NCBI RefSeq assembly: GCF_008329585.1 | Contig: NZ_NPKP01000007.1 | Coordinates: 248,001-312,000 of the forward strand | DNA length: 64,000 bases | Direction: 5' to 3' | DNA from: Mycolicibacterium sp. P9-22 | GTDB taxonomy: Bacteria > Actinomycetota > Actinomycetes > Mycobacteriales > Mycobacteriaceae | In this document: positions 7,738-17,690 of the stretch, one piece after another | Position numbering within the stretch: position 1 is the first letter of the stretch | How the letters are laid out: each line of letters begins with the position of its first letter | Position numbers and translations under genes: made by a program | Notes under the pieces: model-generated | Seen by the model: the letters and a program-made list of their open reading frames with translations, nothing else | Databases searched by the model: none | Told to the model about the DNA's origin: nothing

Positions 7738-8927
7738 CCGAACGCGTTGCGCAGGAACGGGGTCGAATCGACCAGCGAGGCCAGCACCGTCCCGCTGTGG
7801 TCTTCCTCCGGGTAGACGCGCAGTTCGACGTTCTGGTTGTTCGCCACCAACTGGTCGTAGAACGCCAACGTCGAAGCGGGCGGAACGTCCCGGTCGAGCA
7901 GGCCCACCCCCAGGAAGATGGGCCGATCGAATCCCGAGACCGGCGTCCCCATGAAATCGTGCAGGGCGTCCTCCATGCCCGGGATCGAGATGAGCGATGC
8001 GGAGAACATGGCAGCCGGGTCGAGATGTGCCAGTTCGTCGGCGAGCGGATGGACACACACCGTCTCCGCGCGGGCGGCGGCGTTCAGGCCGGCCGGGGAC
8101 AGCACGCTGTTGACGTCCAGATCGGGTCGCGCCTCACGCAGTGCCGCGAGGATGTAGGCCGTATAGGCGTTGGCCACCGGGCCCAGCTCGGGAAGCTGAA
8201 GTTCCGGTCCCGCCTGTGCAACGAACTTCTGGATGTTCGCCGGGGTGCCGGTCGCGACCACGCCGCGGTAGTCGAGCCCGCTGCCGGCGCTGAACTCGGT
8301 GGCCCAGCGGGCACTGGCGACCGCCGCGCCGCCGCCTTGGGACTGCCCGACGATGGCCCACTTCGGGGACAGCGCGATGTCCATCCGGTGGGCGGCGATC
8401 ACCGAGTCGATGACACCGTGAGCGGTGGTGACGCTGTTCAGGTAGCTCATCAGGCCGGGGGTGCCCAGCCCCGCGTAGTCGCTCGCGACGATGGCGTACC
8501 CCTGGTTCAGCCAGTGCGACAGGTATTCGTCATCGCGCGGGATGCGGGGGAGTGCCGACGGTGTGCAGTCGTCGCCGAGGCCGACGGTGCCGTGCGCCCA
8601 GGCGATCACCGGGTAGCCGCCCGGCGGGGCCGGTGTGCGCGGGACGAACACGGCGGCCGTGCTCACGGCGGGTGCATCGTGCTGGTCGGTGGTGGAGTAC
8701 AGGATGCGGTAGGCGGCGCCGGCGCCGGCAATGGACAGTTCCGGTGCCAGCGGGACGGTTTCGATGAGATTGCCGGGCGCCGGGATCGGCCCGGCGTAGT
8801 GGCGGGCGTCCAGCCCGGACCAGTTCGGCGTCGCGGCGTGCGCGACGCCGGGCACGGTGAGGACGACGGCGAGGAGGACAAACAGGGTGGCGCGCAGCGC
8901 GCGTCGCAGACCGGCCATGCCCGACAC
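7734..8927 (-). CDS. Secreted lipase/esterase (LIP family)
   Basis: 397 residues from ATG 8927. Residues 1-32 are a signal peptide (RALRATLFVLLAVVLTVPG, then AHA-A). The alpha/beta-hydrolase core has PVIAWAHGTVGLGDDC (about 110-125, oxyanion region), GQSQGGGAA with the nucleophile Ser in G-x-S-x-G (about 192-200), VGLLDRDVPP with the likely acid Asp, and EEDHSGTV with the catalytic His near the C terminus. This fits the secretory lipase family (PF03583), which hydrolyses triacylglycerols or other lipid esters outside the cell. Divergent from furA. Confidence 0.85.
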   Translation of the reverse strand: MSGMAGLRRALRATLFVLLAVVLTVPGVAHAATPNWSGLDARHYAGPIPAPGNLIETVPLAPELSIAGAGAAYRILYSTTDQHDAPAVSTAAVFVPRTPAPPGGYPVIAWAHGTVGLGDDCTPSALPRIPRDDEYLSHWLNQGYAIVASDYAGLGTPGLMSYLNSVTTAHGVIDSVIAAHRMDIALSPKWAIVGQSQGGGAAVASARWATEFSAGSGLDYRGVVATGTPANIQKFVAQAGPELQLPELGPVANAYTAYILAALREARPDLDVNSVLSPAGLNAAARAETVCVHPLADELAHLDPAAMFSASLISIPGMEDALHDFMGTPVSGFDRPIFLGVGLLDRDVPPASTLAFYDQLVANNQNVELRVYPEEDHSGTVLASLVDSTPFLRNAFG

Positions 8928-8966
8928 CTTAAGCGGTGAGCACCCGGACTCACCCCGAGCTTAATC

Positions 8967-8995
8967 TTGACTAATTCCAGAAAACGGGACAGACT
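8967..8995 (+). promoter_or_regulatory. furA promoter, leaderless, with AT-rich FurA-box-like core
   Basis: TTGACT (8967-8972), 17 bases, CAGACT (8990-8995). The expected transcript start falls on the GTG of furA at 9002, so the mRNA is probably leaderless. The AT-rich stretch around the -35 (CTTGACTAATTCCAGAAAA) resembles the FurA-binding region described upstream of furA in other mycobacteria, implying autoregulation. Confidence 0.65.
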
Positions 8996-9001
8996 CGTTT
9001 C

Positions 9002-9439
9002 GTGGACACGACAGCCGACTTCCAGCAGATGCTGCGGGGAGCCTCGCTGCGCGTGACCCGCCCGCGGGTGGCGGTGCTCGGCGCCGTCGCCCGGCATCCG
9101 CACGCCGATACGGATTTGGTGATCCGCGCGGTCCGTGCGGAATTGCCCGAGGTGTCGCACCAGACCGTCTACGACTCGCTCAACGCGCTGACAGCCGCCG
9201 GCCTGGTGCGCCGCATCCAACCGTCCGGTTCCGTGGCGCGCTACGAGTCACGTGTCGGGGACAACCACCATCACGTCGTGTGCCGGGCGTGTGGGGTCAT
9301 CGCGGACGTCGACTGCGCGGTCGGGGAAGCCCCCTGTCTGACCGCCGCCGATGATCTCGGCTTCGCCATCGATGAAGCCGAGGTCATCTATTGGGGCCTG
9401 TGCCCCGATTGCTTCACCGCGCAAAACATTTCGAAATAA
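9002..9439 (+). CDS. furA: FurA, ferric-uptake-type redox/metal regulator of katG
   Basis: 145 residues from GTG 9002. It is a Fur-family repressor: a winged helix with RVTRPRVAVLGAV (about 18-30) and SHQTVYDSLNALTAAGLV (about 57-74), then the metal-binding and dimer region with DNHHHVVCRACG (about 87-98) and a second CPDC near residue 135, giving the two CxxC pairs. In mycobacteria FurA represses its own operon and katG, and is relieved by oxidative stress. It lies 32 bases upstream of katG in the conserved furA-katG order. Confidence 0.95.
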   Translation: MDTTADFQQMLRGASLRVTRPRVAVLGAVARHPHADTDLVIRAVRAELPEVSHQTVYDSLNALTAAGLVRRIQPSGSVARYESRVGDNHHHVVCRACGVIADVDCAVGEAPCLTAADDLGFAIDEAEVIYWGLCPDCFTAQNISK

Positions 9440-9471
9440 CAACCCAGTCCGACAGCCCCGGAAGGATCCGC

Positions 9472-11670
<2,199 letters not shown>

Positions 11671-11683
11671 CTGCAGCCCTCAT

Positions 11684-11717
11684 TCCAGGCCGGTTCCCTT
11701 CGGGGGGCCGGCCTGGA
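11684..11717. terminator. Hairpin terminator between convergent katG and the DUF808 gene
   Basis: CCAGGCCGG (11685-11693) pairs with CCGGCCTGG (11708-11716), extended by a T-A pair, around a 14-base loop. There is no U-run, as is common in mycobacteria. It sits between the stops of two facing genes and could serve both strands. Confidence 0.65.
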
Positions 11718-11722
11718 TGTGG

Positions 11723-12661
11723 TTAGTGGGCTTTCTTCTTCCCGAACGGCAGCACGTGCACGATGGCCGCGACGATGGCGCCGATCACCAGGCCGACGAC
11801 GGCCGAGATCGCGGTGTTGACCACCCAGGCGATCCCGCCCTCGGCGAAGCCGATGGCGTGGGACACCCAGTGCTCGGCGTCGTGCACGAGTTCGTAGGGC
11901 GGCCGCAACCCGGCCTCGAAGCTCTGCGCGAGCAGGATGTGGCCGCCGACCCACAGCATCGCGATGGTGCCGATGATCGACAGCGCGGAGAGCACCTTGG
12001 GCATCGCGGCGACCAGACCGCGGCCGAGCTTCTGGGCGAACGCGGATGACCGCTGGGCCAGCGACAGTCCGGCGTCGTCCATCTTCACGATCAGGGCGAC
12101 GACCCCGTACACCGCCGCCGTGATGACGATGGCGACGACGATCAGGCTGGCCAGCCGCAGCCAGAAGGTCTGGTCGGCCACCTCGTTGAGCGCGATGACC
12201 ATGATCTCGGCGGACAGGATGAAATCGGTGCGGATGGCGCCGGAGGTCATCGTCTTCTCGGCGTCCTCGCCCTCCAGCGCGACGGGAGCGGCATGCGCGT
12301 CATGGCCGGAAATCCAGCCCCAGACCTTCTCGGCGCCCTCGAAGCACAGGAATGTGGCCCCTGCCATGAGCAGATAGGGCAGCGCCCACGGCGCGAAAAT
12401 GCTCAGCAGCAGCGCCGCCGGCAGGATGAACACCAGTTTGTTGCGCAGCGACCCGATCGCGATGCGCTTGATCATCGGCAGCTCGCGGGATGCGTGGATG
12501 CCCTGCACGTACTGCGGTGTCACCGCGGTGTCGTCGATCACCACCCCGGCCGCCTTGACCGTGGCCTTACCCGCCGCGGCGCCGATGTCGTCGATCGACG
12601 CGGCGGCCAGGCGGGCCAGGACGGCAACGTCATCGAGGAGTGCGAACAGTCCTGCGCTCAT
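11723..12661 (-). CDS. DUF808-family inner membrane protein
   Basis: 312 residues from ATG 12661. The start (MSAGLFALLDDVAVLARLAA) and DDIGAAAGKATVKAAGVVIDDTAVTPQYV are typical of DUF808 (YedI-like) proteins. Hydrophobic segments lie at about residues 90-108, 110-125, 160-200 and 225-290, so it is a multi-pass membrane protein. The role of the family is unknown. It is divergent from the tetR-crotonase operon, whose palindromic operator lies about 50 bases upstream of this start, so that regulator might also touch it. Confidence 0.8.
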   Translation of the reverse strand: MSAGLFALLDDVAVLARLAAASIDDIGAAAGKATVKAAGVVIDDTAVTPQYVQGIHASRELPMIKRIAIGSLRNKLVFILPAALLLSIFAPWALPYLLMAGATFLCFEGAEKVWGWISGHDAHAAPVALEGEDAEKTMTSGAIRTDFILSAEIMVIALNEVADQTFWLRLASLIVVAIVITAAVYGVVALIVKMDDAGLSLAQRSSAFAQKLGRGLVAAMPKVLSALSIIGTIAMLWVGGHILLAQSFEAGLRPPYELVHDAEHWVSHAIGFAEGGIAWVVNTAISAVVGLVIGAIVAAIVHVLPFGKKKAH

Positions 12662-12709
12662 GTACCGAAGGCTAGCCGGTGGCGCACCGACGCGCGTACC
12701 GGCTCTTGG

Positions 12710-12731
12710 TAACAGAGCAATTGCTCTGTTA
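12710..12731. promoter_or_regulatory. Perfect 22-bp palindromic operator upstream of tetR
   Basis: The two halves TAACAGAGCAA and TTGCTCTGTTA are exact reverse complements with no spacer. The site ends 10 bases before the GTG start of the tetR gene at 12742. Its length, symmetry and position fit a TetR-family operator used for autorepression, with possible control of the divergent DUF808 gene. Confidence 0.8.
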
Positions 12732-12741
12732 TGGTCGTGCG

Positions 12742-13350
12742 GTGCCCCGCCCCCGCCTCTACGACCTGGACACCGTGCTCGACGCGGTGGAAGCCCTGGT
12801 GGCTGCCCAGGGACCTGCGGGGGTGACCGTGCGGGCCGTGGCCTCGGCCGCCGGACTGTCGAACGGCGCGCTCTACCACAACTTCTCGTCCCGCTCGGAG
12901 CTCATGGGCCGCGCCTGGATGCGGGCCGGCAACCGATTCCTGGCGCTCCAGCGCGAGGCCGTCGGCACGGCGTCCGGCGTCGACGCGGTGGTGGCCGCGG
13001 CCGAGGCACCGGCAGCTTTCGCCGCGCACCACCCGGAATCGGCACGGCTGATCCTCACCGTGCGGCGCGAGGAGATCCTCGGACCCGAGCTGTCCGATGG
13101 GCTCACCGGCGAGCTGCTCGGCCTGGACACCTTGCTGGTGGGGGTGATGATCGGGCTCGCCGAGCAGCTGTGGGGACGCCGCGACGCCGCCGCGGTCGAC
13201 ACCATCACGACCTGCATCGTCGATCTGCCGACCGCGATCCTGCTCAGCCGCAACAGGCTGCACGACCCGACCGCCCGCGAGCAACTGGGCGCCGCCGTGC
13301 GCGCCGTGCTCGAGACCGGACCCGCACCACGAAAGGAAAAACACCGATGA
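12742..13350 (+). CDS. TetR-family repressor, first gene of a crotonase operon
   Basis: 202 residues from GTG 12742. The N-terminal helix-turn-helix is GVTVRAVASAAGLSNGALYH, then NFSSRSELM (about residues 27-55); the C-terminal part is a helical ligand domain. An ATG at 12731 is out of frame, so the GTG that follows the palindrome is the natural start. Its stop overlaps the ATG of the crotonase gene (ATGA at 13347-13350), so the two are translationally coupled. The ligand is probably an acyl-CoA or a related metabolite, inferred only from the partner gene. Confidence 0.85.
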   Translation: MPRPRLYDLDTVLDAVEALVAAQGPAGVTVRAVASAAGLSNGALYHNFSSRSELMGRAWMRAGNRFLALQREAVGTASGVDAVVAAAEAPAAFAAHHPESARLILTVRREEILGPELSDGLTGELLGLDTLLVGVMIGLAEQLWGRRDAAAVDTITTCIVDLPTAILLSRNRLHDPTAREQLGAAVRAVLETGPAPRKEKHR

Positions 13351-14015
13351 CACCGACCCTGGAACAGGTGGACGGTATCGCCGTCCTCACCCTGGGCGAC
13401 GACGAGAACCGCTTCACTCCCGAATTCCTCGACACCGTGCACGCACTGCTGGACACGGTGCTCGCCGACGGGGCGACGGGTCTGGTCACCACCGCGACCG
13501 GCAAGTTCTACACCAACGGTCTGGATCTGGACTGGCTGGCCGCCAACGGGGAGAAGACCCAGTGGTACGTCGGACAGGTGCAGAGCCTGCTGGCTCGTGT
13601 ACTCACCCTGCCGGTCCCGACCGCCGCCGCCATCGTCGGGCACGCCTTCGGAGCGGGGGCGATGCTCGCCACCGCCCACGACTTCCGGGTCATGCGTACC
13701 GACCGCGGGTACTTCTGCTTCCCCGAGGCCGATATCCGGATCCCGTTCACGCCCGGCATGGCCGCGCTGATCCAGGCGAAGCTGACACCGCAGGCGGCTG
13801 TGGCGTCGATGACGACCGGCCGCCGGTTCGGTGCGCCGGACGCCCAGACCTACGGGATCGTGGACGCCGTCGCCGCGGAGGGCGCGGTCACCGCCGCCGC
13901 TCTGGACCTGTTGCGGCCGTTGGCCGGAAAGGACCCGGGCACTCTCGGGGCGATCAAGACGACGATGTTCGGTCCGGCCGCCGAGGCGCTCACGGCCGCC
14001 GCAGCACCCCATTGA
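13347..14015 (+). CDS. Enoyl-CoA hydratase/isomerase-like (crotonase) protein
   Basis: 222 residues from ATG 13347. The crotonase fold is seen in FYTNGLDLDWLA (oxyanion hole 1, about 54-65) and GHAFGAGAMLATAHDFRVM (oxyanion hole 2, about 97-115). The usual second-site Glu that promotes hydration appears to fall in FPEADI (about 125), close to the family pattern. It is shorter than the typical 260 residues. It would act on acyl-CoA thioesters in fatty-acid or branched-acid metabolism, but the exact reaction cannot be told. Its 3' end overlaps the facing tetR gene by 26 bases. Confidence 0.8.
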   Translation: MTPTLEQVDGIAVLTLGDDENRFTPEFLDTVHALLDTVLADGATGLVTTATGKFYTNGLDLDWLAANGEKTQWYVGQVQSLLARVLTLPVPTAAAIVGHAFGAGAMLATAHDFRVMRTDRGYFCFPEADIRIPFTPGMAALIQAKLTPQAAVASMTTGRRFGAPDAQTYGIVDAVAAEGAVTAAALDLLRPLAGKDPGTLGAIKTTMFGPAAEALTAAAAPH

Positions 14016-14514
14016 GCACCAGCTCGGCCAGCTGACCGGCGGCGGCCTCGGCGTCGGTGACCCGCCGCACGCAGACCGCATACCAGGCGCCGCCGGCGAT
14101 CACGTCCATCAGGGTGTCGGCGTCGACAGGGCGCGCCACCCCGGTGGTCACCGCCGCCGATATCCGATCCGCCAGGTCGTGCCGGGCGGTCGCTTCGAGC
14201 CGGTCACTGATCACCCGGCGCATGGCCCGGTCGGTGCGCAGGTCGGCGAGCAGTCCCGGAATCGATTCGCGGACAACCGGATCGGCATACATCCGGATCG
14301 CGCCGCGGCACAACCGGGTGATCTCGGCGATGAAATCGTCCTCGGGCGCGTCGGGGCCGAGATCGGGGAAGACCGCCTCGTGCACCAGCTGCGCCTTGGA
14401 GTGCCAGCGCCGGTACACCGCGGGCCTGCTCACCCCGGCCGTCGACGCGATCAGGTCGATGGTGGTGGCAGCGTAACCGCGCTCGACCAGCAGGGTGCGG
14501 GCCGCGGCGAGCAC
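13990..14514 (-). CDS. TetR-family repressor, Rv0196-like
   Basis: 174 residues from GTG 14514. The helix-turn-helix is AATTIDLIASTAGVSRPAVYRR (given here to residue YRR) followed by WHSKAQLVHEAVF. The frame continues upstream with SRHRRQGSRRDPAIDTA, which looks like a normal TetR N-terminal tail, but has no ATG, GTG or TTG before a stop, so the annotated start leaves an unusually short tail. In M. tuberculosis a TetR gene (Rv0196) likewise sits next to the oxidoreductase Rv0197, which supports a regulatory pairing with the divergent gene at 14647. Confidence 0.8.
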   Translation of the reverse strand: MLAAARTLLVERGYAATTIDLIASTAGVSRPAVYRRWHSKAQLVHEAVFPDLGPDAPEDDFIAEITRLCRGAIRMYADPVVRESIPGLLADLRTDRAMRRVISDRLEATARHDLADRISAAVTTGVARPVDADTLMDVIAGGAWYAVCVRRVTDAEAAAGQLAELVLNGVLRRP

Positions 14515-14594
14515 CGCGGTATCGATGGCGGGGTCGCGGCGGGACCCCTGCCTGCGGTGCCGCGATGCGGTCTCGCTGATTTCGGCCTCCCCAC

Positions 14595-14631
14595 CCGGAT
14601 TTGTCGATACAGTCTGTCACAACAAATCCGG
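14595..14631. promoter_or_regulatory. Nested inverted repeat between divergent tetR and molybdopterin oxidoreductase genes
   Basis: CCGGATTTGT (14595-14604) and ACAAATCCGG (14622-14631) are exact reverse complements separated by 17 bases. Between them lies a smaller symmetric core, ACAG-T-CTGT. The site is in the 132-base gap between the two divergent starts, ends 15 bases before ATG 14647, and overlaps the upstream frame of tetR. It is a good candidate operator for the TetR protein. Confidence 0.65.
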
Positions 14632-14646
14632 ATGAGAAGGTCCACC

Positions 14647-16887
14647 ATGAATCTCGATCTGGCCCCGGTCGGCGCCGACGGGCACCACCTCTACACCTGC
14701 CCGCTGTGTGAAGCCATGTGCGGACTGGACATTCACGTCGATGGCGGCAAGGTCGCCGGGATCCGTGGAAATCCGCACGACACCTGGAGCCATGGCCACA
14801 TCTGCCCCAAGGGCGCCACCCTCGGTTCCGTGCACGAGGACCCGGACCGCATCCGGCGTCCGATGATCAAGGTGGACGGTCAGTGGGAGGAGGTCAGCTG
14901 GGAGGCGGCGTTCCAGCGGTGCTCCGAACTGTTGGCCCCCGTCATCGCCGAACACGGCATCGGCGCGGTCACCGCCTACACCGGCAACCCGCTGGCGCAT
15001 TCGTTCTCGTTGGCCCGCTACGCGGGCATCCTGCTCGGTATGTCGGGCATCCCGCTCACCTTTTCGCCCGGCACCGTCGACCAGTGGCCGAAGAACCTGA
15101 CCTCGCACCTGATGTACGGCGGGTGGTGGTCGATACCGGTGCCCGATATCGAACACACCGATCTGTTCGTGGTGATGGGCGCCAATCCCGCTGCCTCGCA
15201 GGGATCCCTGATGGCGGCCCCGAACGTCATGGGGATCATCGACGACATCCGAGCGCGCGGCAAGGTGATCGTCGTCGACCCCGTCCGCACCATGACCGCG
15301 GCACGCGCCGACGAATGGCTGCCCATCCGGCCGGGCACCGATGCGGCGTTCCTGCTTGCCCTCGTGCACACCCTGTTCGCCGAGAACCTCGTCGACGTCG
15401 GTTCCGCCGCCCCGCATGTGGAGGGACTCGACGTCATGGCGAAGGTGACCTCGGACTGGACACCGGAGCGGGTCGTGGCCGTCACCGGTATCTCAGCGGA
15501 GCGTATCCGGGGCTTGGCCCGCGAACTCGCCGCCGCCCCGCGTGCCGTGGTGTATGGCCGAATCGGCCTGTGCAATCAGGAGTTCGGCAGTCTGGCCAGC
15601 TGGCTGGTCGATGTCGTGAACATCCTCACCGGGCACTTCGACACCCGCGGCGGGCTGATGTTCCCGCAACCCACCGCCTGGTCCATCACCACCCAGCCGC
15701 TGCCCGGGCTCGAGGACGGCGCGCCCGAGTTCGGGCGCTTCCGCACCCGGGTGCGCGGCGCCAAGGAAGTCCTGGGGCAGGTGCCGGTGTCGTGTCTGGC
15801 CGAGGAAATCGCCACCCCGGGGCAGGGCCAGATCAGGGCGCTCATCACCGTGGCCGGCAACCCGGTGCTGTCCACACCGGGCGGCCATCGCCTCGACGAG
15901 GCACTGCCGGGGCTGGCCGCGATGATCTCGGTTGACCTGTGGCTCAACGAAACCACGCGGCACGCCGATGTCATCCTGCCCGGCCTGTCCCCGCTGGAGC
16001 AGCCGCACCACGACGACCTGATCCTGCAGTTCGCGGTCAACAGCATCGCCAATTATTCGGCGCCGGTGTTCGCGCCCGCGGATCCGGACCGGCCAGAGGA
16101 ATGGGAGATCCTCATCCGGCTGACCGGGTTGTGTACCGGGACGCCCGCCGAAGATGTCGATGTCGCCGCCATCGATGATGGGTTCTTCGACTACCTGGCG
16201 TTCACCCGGGGGTTCGACGGCGCGGCCATCCGCAGCCACTACACCCACGGCGGACCGGAGCGGGTGCTCGACCTGACGCTGCGAACCGGGCCGTTCGGGG
16301 ACCGCTACGGTGAGCGGCCCGACGGGCTCACCCTGGACAAACTCAAGGCCGAACCCAACGGCATCAACTTCGGCCCGATGCAGCCGCGGCTGCCCGGTGT
16401 ATTGGGCACGTCCGATTCGAGAGTCCGCCTGGCGCCGCAGTATCTGCTCGACGACCTGCCGCGGCTGGCCGCCCGGCTGGACCGCGACCCCGATGAGCTT
16501 GTGCTGGTGAGCCGGCGGCATCTGCGCTCGAACAACTCCTGGCTGCACAATGTCGGCCCGCTGATGAAGGGCCGCGACCGGTGCACGCTGCTGATGCATC
16601 CCTCCGACGCCGGCCGCCGCGGCGTCACCGACGGTGCGCTGGTGCGGGTGGCGTCCTCGGCCGGTGCCCTCGAGGTGCCGGTGGAGGTGACCGAGGCGAT
16701 CCGCGAAGGCGTGGTGTCGATGCCGCATGGCTGGGGGCACGGGCGGCCCGGAACCAGGATGGCGGTGGCGAACACCTCACCCGGGGTGAACACCAACATC
16801 CTGTCCCCGCCCACCTTCCTGGACGAGCCGTCGGGCAACGGGGCGCTCAATGGCATCCCGGTGACGGTCGTCGCCGCGGCCCCCTGA
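14647..16887 (+). CDS. Molybdopterin oxidoreductase of the DMSO-reductase/formate-dehydrogenase family (Rv0197-like)
   Basis: 746 residues from ATG 14647, with GAGAAGG seven bases upstream. A 4Fe-4S cluster site is at the N terminus: CPLCEAMCGL (Cys18, 21, 25) and ICPKG (Cys about 53). Molybdopterin-binding segments follow: VTAYTGNPLAHSFSL, DLFVVMGANPAASQG, VIVVDPVRTMTAARAD, and a C-terminal MoCo-dinucleotide domain with MHPSDAGRRGVTDGALVRV and MPHGWGHGRPG. No Cys or Sec is evident at the usual Mo-ligand loop (TGNPLAHS), so the ligand may be another residue. There is no twin-arginine signal, so it is probably cytosolic. The substrate is unknown. Confidence 0.88.
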   Translation: MNLDLAPVGADGHHLYTCPLCEAMCGLDIHVDGGKVAGIRGNPHDTWSHGHICPKGATLGSVHEDPDRIRRPMIKVDGQWEEVSWEAAFQRCSELLAPVIAEHGIGAVTAYTGNPLAHSFSLARYAGILLGMSGIPLTFSPGTVDQWPKNLTSHLMYGGWWSIPVPDIEHTDLFVVMGANPAASQGSLMAAPNVMGIIDDIRARGKVIVVDPVRTMTAARADEWLPIRPGTDAAFLLALVHTLFAENLVDVGSAAPHVEGLDVMAKVTSDWTPERVVAVTGISAERIRGLARELAAAPRAVVYGRIGLCNQEFGSLASWLVDVVNILTGHFDTRGGLMFPQPTAWSITTQPLPGLEDGAPEFGRFRTRVRGAKEVLGQVPVSCLAEEIATPGQGQIRALITVAGNPVLSTPGGHRLDEALPGLAAMISVDLWLNETTRHADVILPGLSPLEQPHHDDLILQFAVNSIANYSAPVFAPADPDRPEEWEILIRLTGLCTGTPAEDVDVAAIDDGFFDYLAFTRGFDGAAIRSHYTHGGPERVLDLTLRTGPFGDRYGERPDGLTLDKLKAEPNGINFGPMQPRLPGVLGTSDSRVRLAPQYLLDDLPRLAARLDRDPDELVLVSRRHLRSNNSWLHNVGPLMKGRDRCTLLMHPSDAGRRGVTDGALVRVASSAGALEVPVEVTEAIREGVVSMPHGWGHGRPGTRMAVANTSPGVNTNILSPPTFLDEPSGNGALNGIPVTVVAAAP

Positions 16888-16899
16888 TAAGGATTGATC

Positions 16900-17400
16900 A
16901 TGGGAACCAATCAGCGCGCCAAGATCGTGATGGCCGATGACGAGATCACCGAGTTCATCGACCGCAGCCGCACCGCCACCATGGCGACGGTGCTGCCCAA
17001 CGGCCGGCCCCATCTCGTGGCCATGTGGTACGCCGTCCTGGACGGTGAGATCTGGTTCGAGACCAAGGCCAAATCGCAGAAGGCGGTGAACCTGCGCCGC
17101 GACCCGACCATCACCGTGATGATCGAGGACGGCCACACCTACGACACCCTGCGCGGGGTGTCCATCGACGGCACCGCGGAGATCATCGACGATCCGGAGA
17201 CCAACCTGAGGGTTGGCATCAGTGTGTGGGAGCGCTACACCGGCCCCTACACCGACGAGATGAAACCCTTTGTCGAGCAGATGATGAACAACCGGGTGAG
17301 TGTCCGGGTGGTGGAGTCGCGGCGGCGCAGCTGGGATCACCGCAAGCTGGGCATGCCCGCGGTGCCGCTCGGTGGCAGCACCGCCCAGTATCTGGGCTAG
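16900..17400 (+). CDS. PPOX-class flavin/F420-dependent oxidoreductase
   Basis: 166 residues from ATG 16900, with AAGGA seven bases upstream; an in-frame TTG at 16894 is less likely. The split beta-barrel fold is indicated by SRTATMATVLPNGRPHLVAM (about 24-43), EIWFETKAKSQKAVNLRRDP (about 51-70) and VSIDGTAEIIDDPE. Such small proteins bind FMN or F420 and reduce small substrates. It follows the molybdopterin enzyme by 12 bases, suggesting one operon. It ends 4 bases into the facing GNAT-like gene. Confidence 0.82.
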   Translation: MGTNQRAKIVMADDEITEFIDRSRTATMATVLPNGRPHLVAMWYAVLDGEIWFETKAKSQKAVNLRRDPTITVMIEDGHTYDTLRGVSIDGTAEIIDDPETNLRVGISVWERYTGPYTDEMKPFVEQMMNNRVSVRVVESRRRSWDHRKLGMPAVPLGGSTAQYLG

Positions 17401-17690
17401 TCCCGGAACTCGGGGTGCTTGCCGATGTACTGCGTCACCATCGAGCAGTGCGAGGCGATGCGCAGATCGGCGGCCCGGGCGGCCTGCAACGCCTCACCGA
17501 CCAGGATGGTGGCCAGGCCGCGTCCGCCGAACGCGGGATCGACCTCGGTGTGGGTGAACGTGCGCACGCCGTCCCGGTCGTAGAAATCGATGAGGCCCAC
17601 CCGCCTACCGTCGACGGAGATGGTGAACCGGTTGTCATCGGCTGCGACGGTGGCCTGCGCGCCGGTGCTGTCGATGTGGTCAGCGGACAC
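17397..17690 (-). CDS. Small GNAT-like acetyltransferase (YidJ/Acetyltransf_CG type)
   Basis: 97 residues from GTG 17690. RVGLIDFYDRDGVRTFTHTE, then DPAFGGRGLATILVGEAL (about 52-69), give the short GNAT core with the acetyl-CoA loop G-x-G-L-A, followed by ASHCSMVTQYIGKHPEF, whose Cys and YIG-HPEF ending are hallmarks of this minimal acetyltransferase group. The substrate is unknown. The start overlaps the 3' end of the pirin gene by 11 bases, so the two are probably co-transcribed from the pirin side. Confidence 0.85.
   Translation of the reverse strand: MSADHIDSTGAQATVAADDNRFTISVDGRRVGLIDFYDRDGVRTFTHTEVDPAFGGRGLATILVGEALQAARAADLRIASHCSMVTQYIGKHPEFRD

Noticed and set aside
13831..14646. A long upstream extension of the molybdopterin oxidoreductase frame
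   Set aside because: It runs through the opposite tetR gene and the operator; the family starts at the ATG at 14647 with a good ribosome site.
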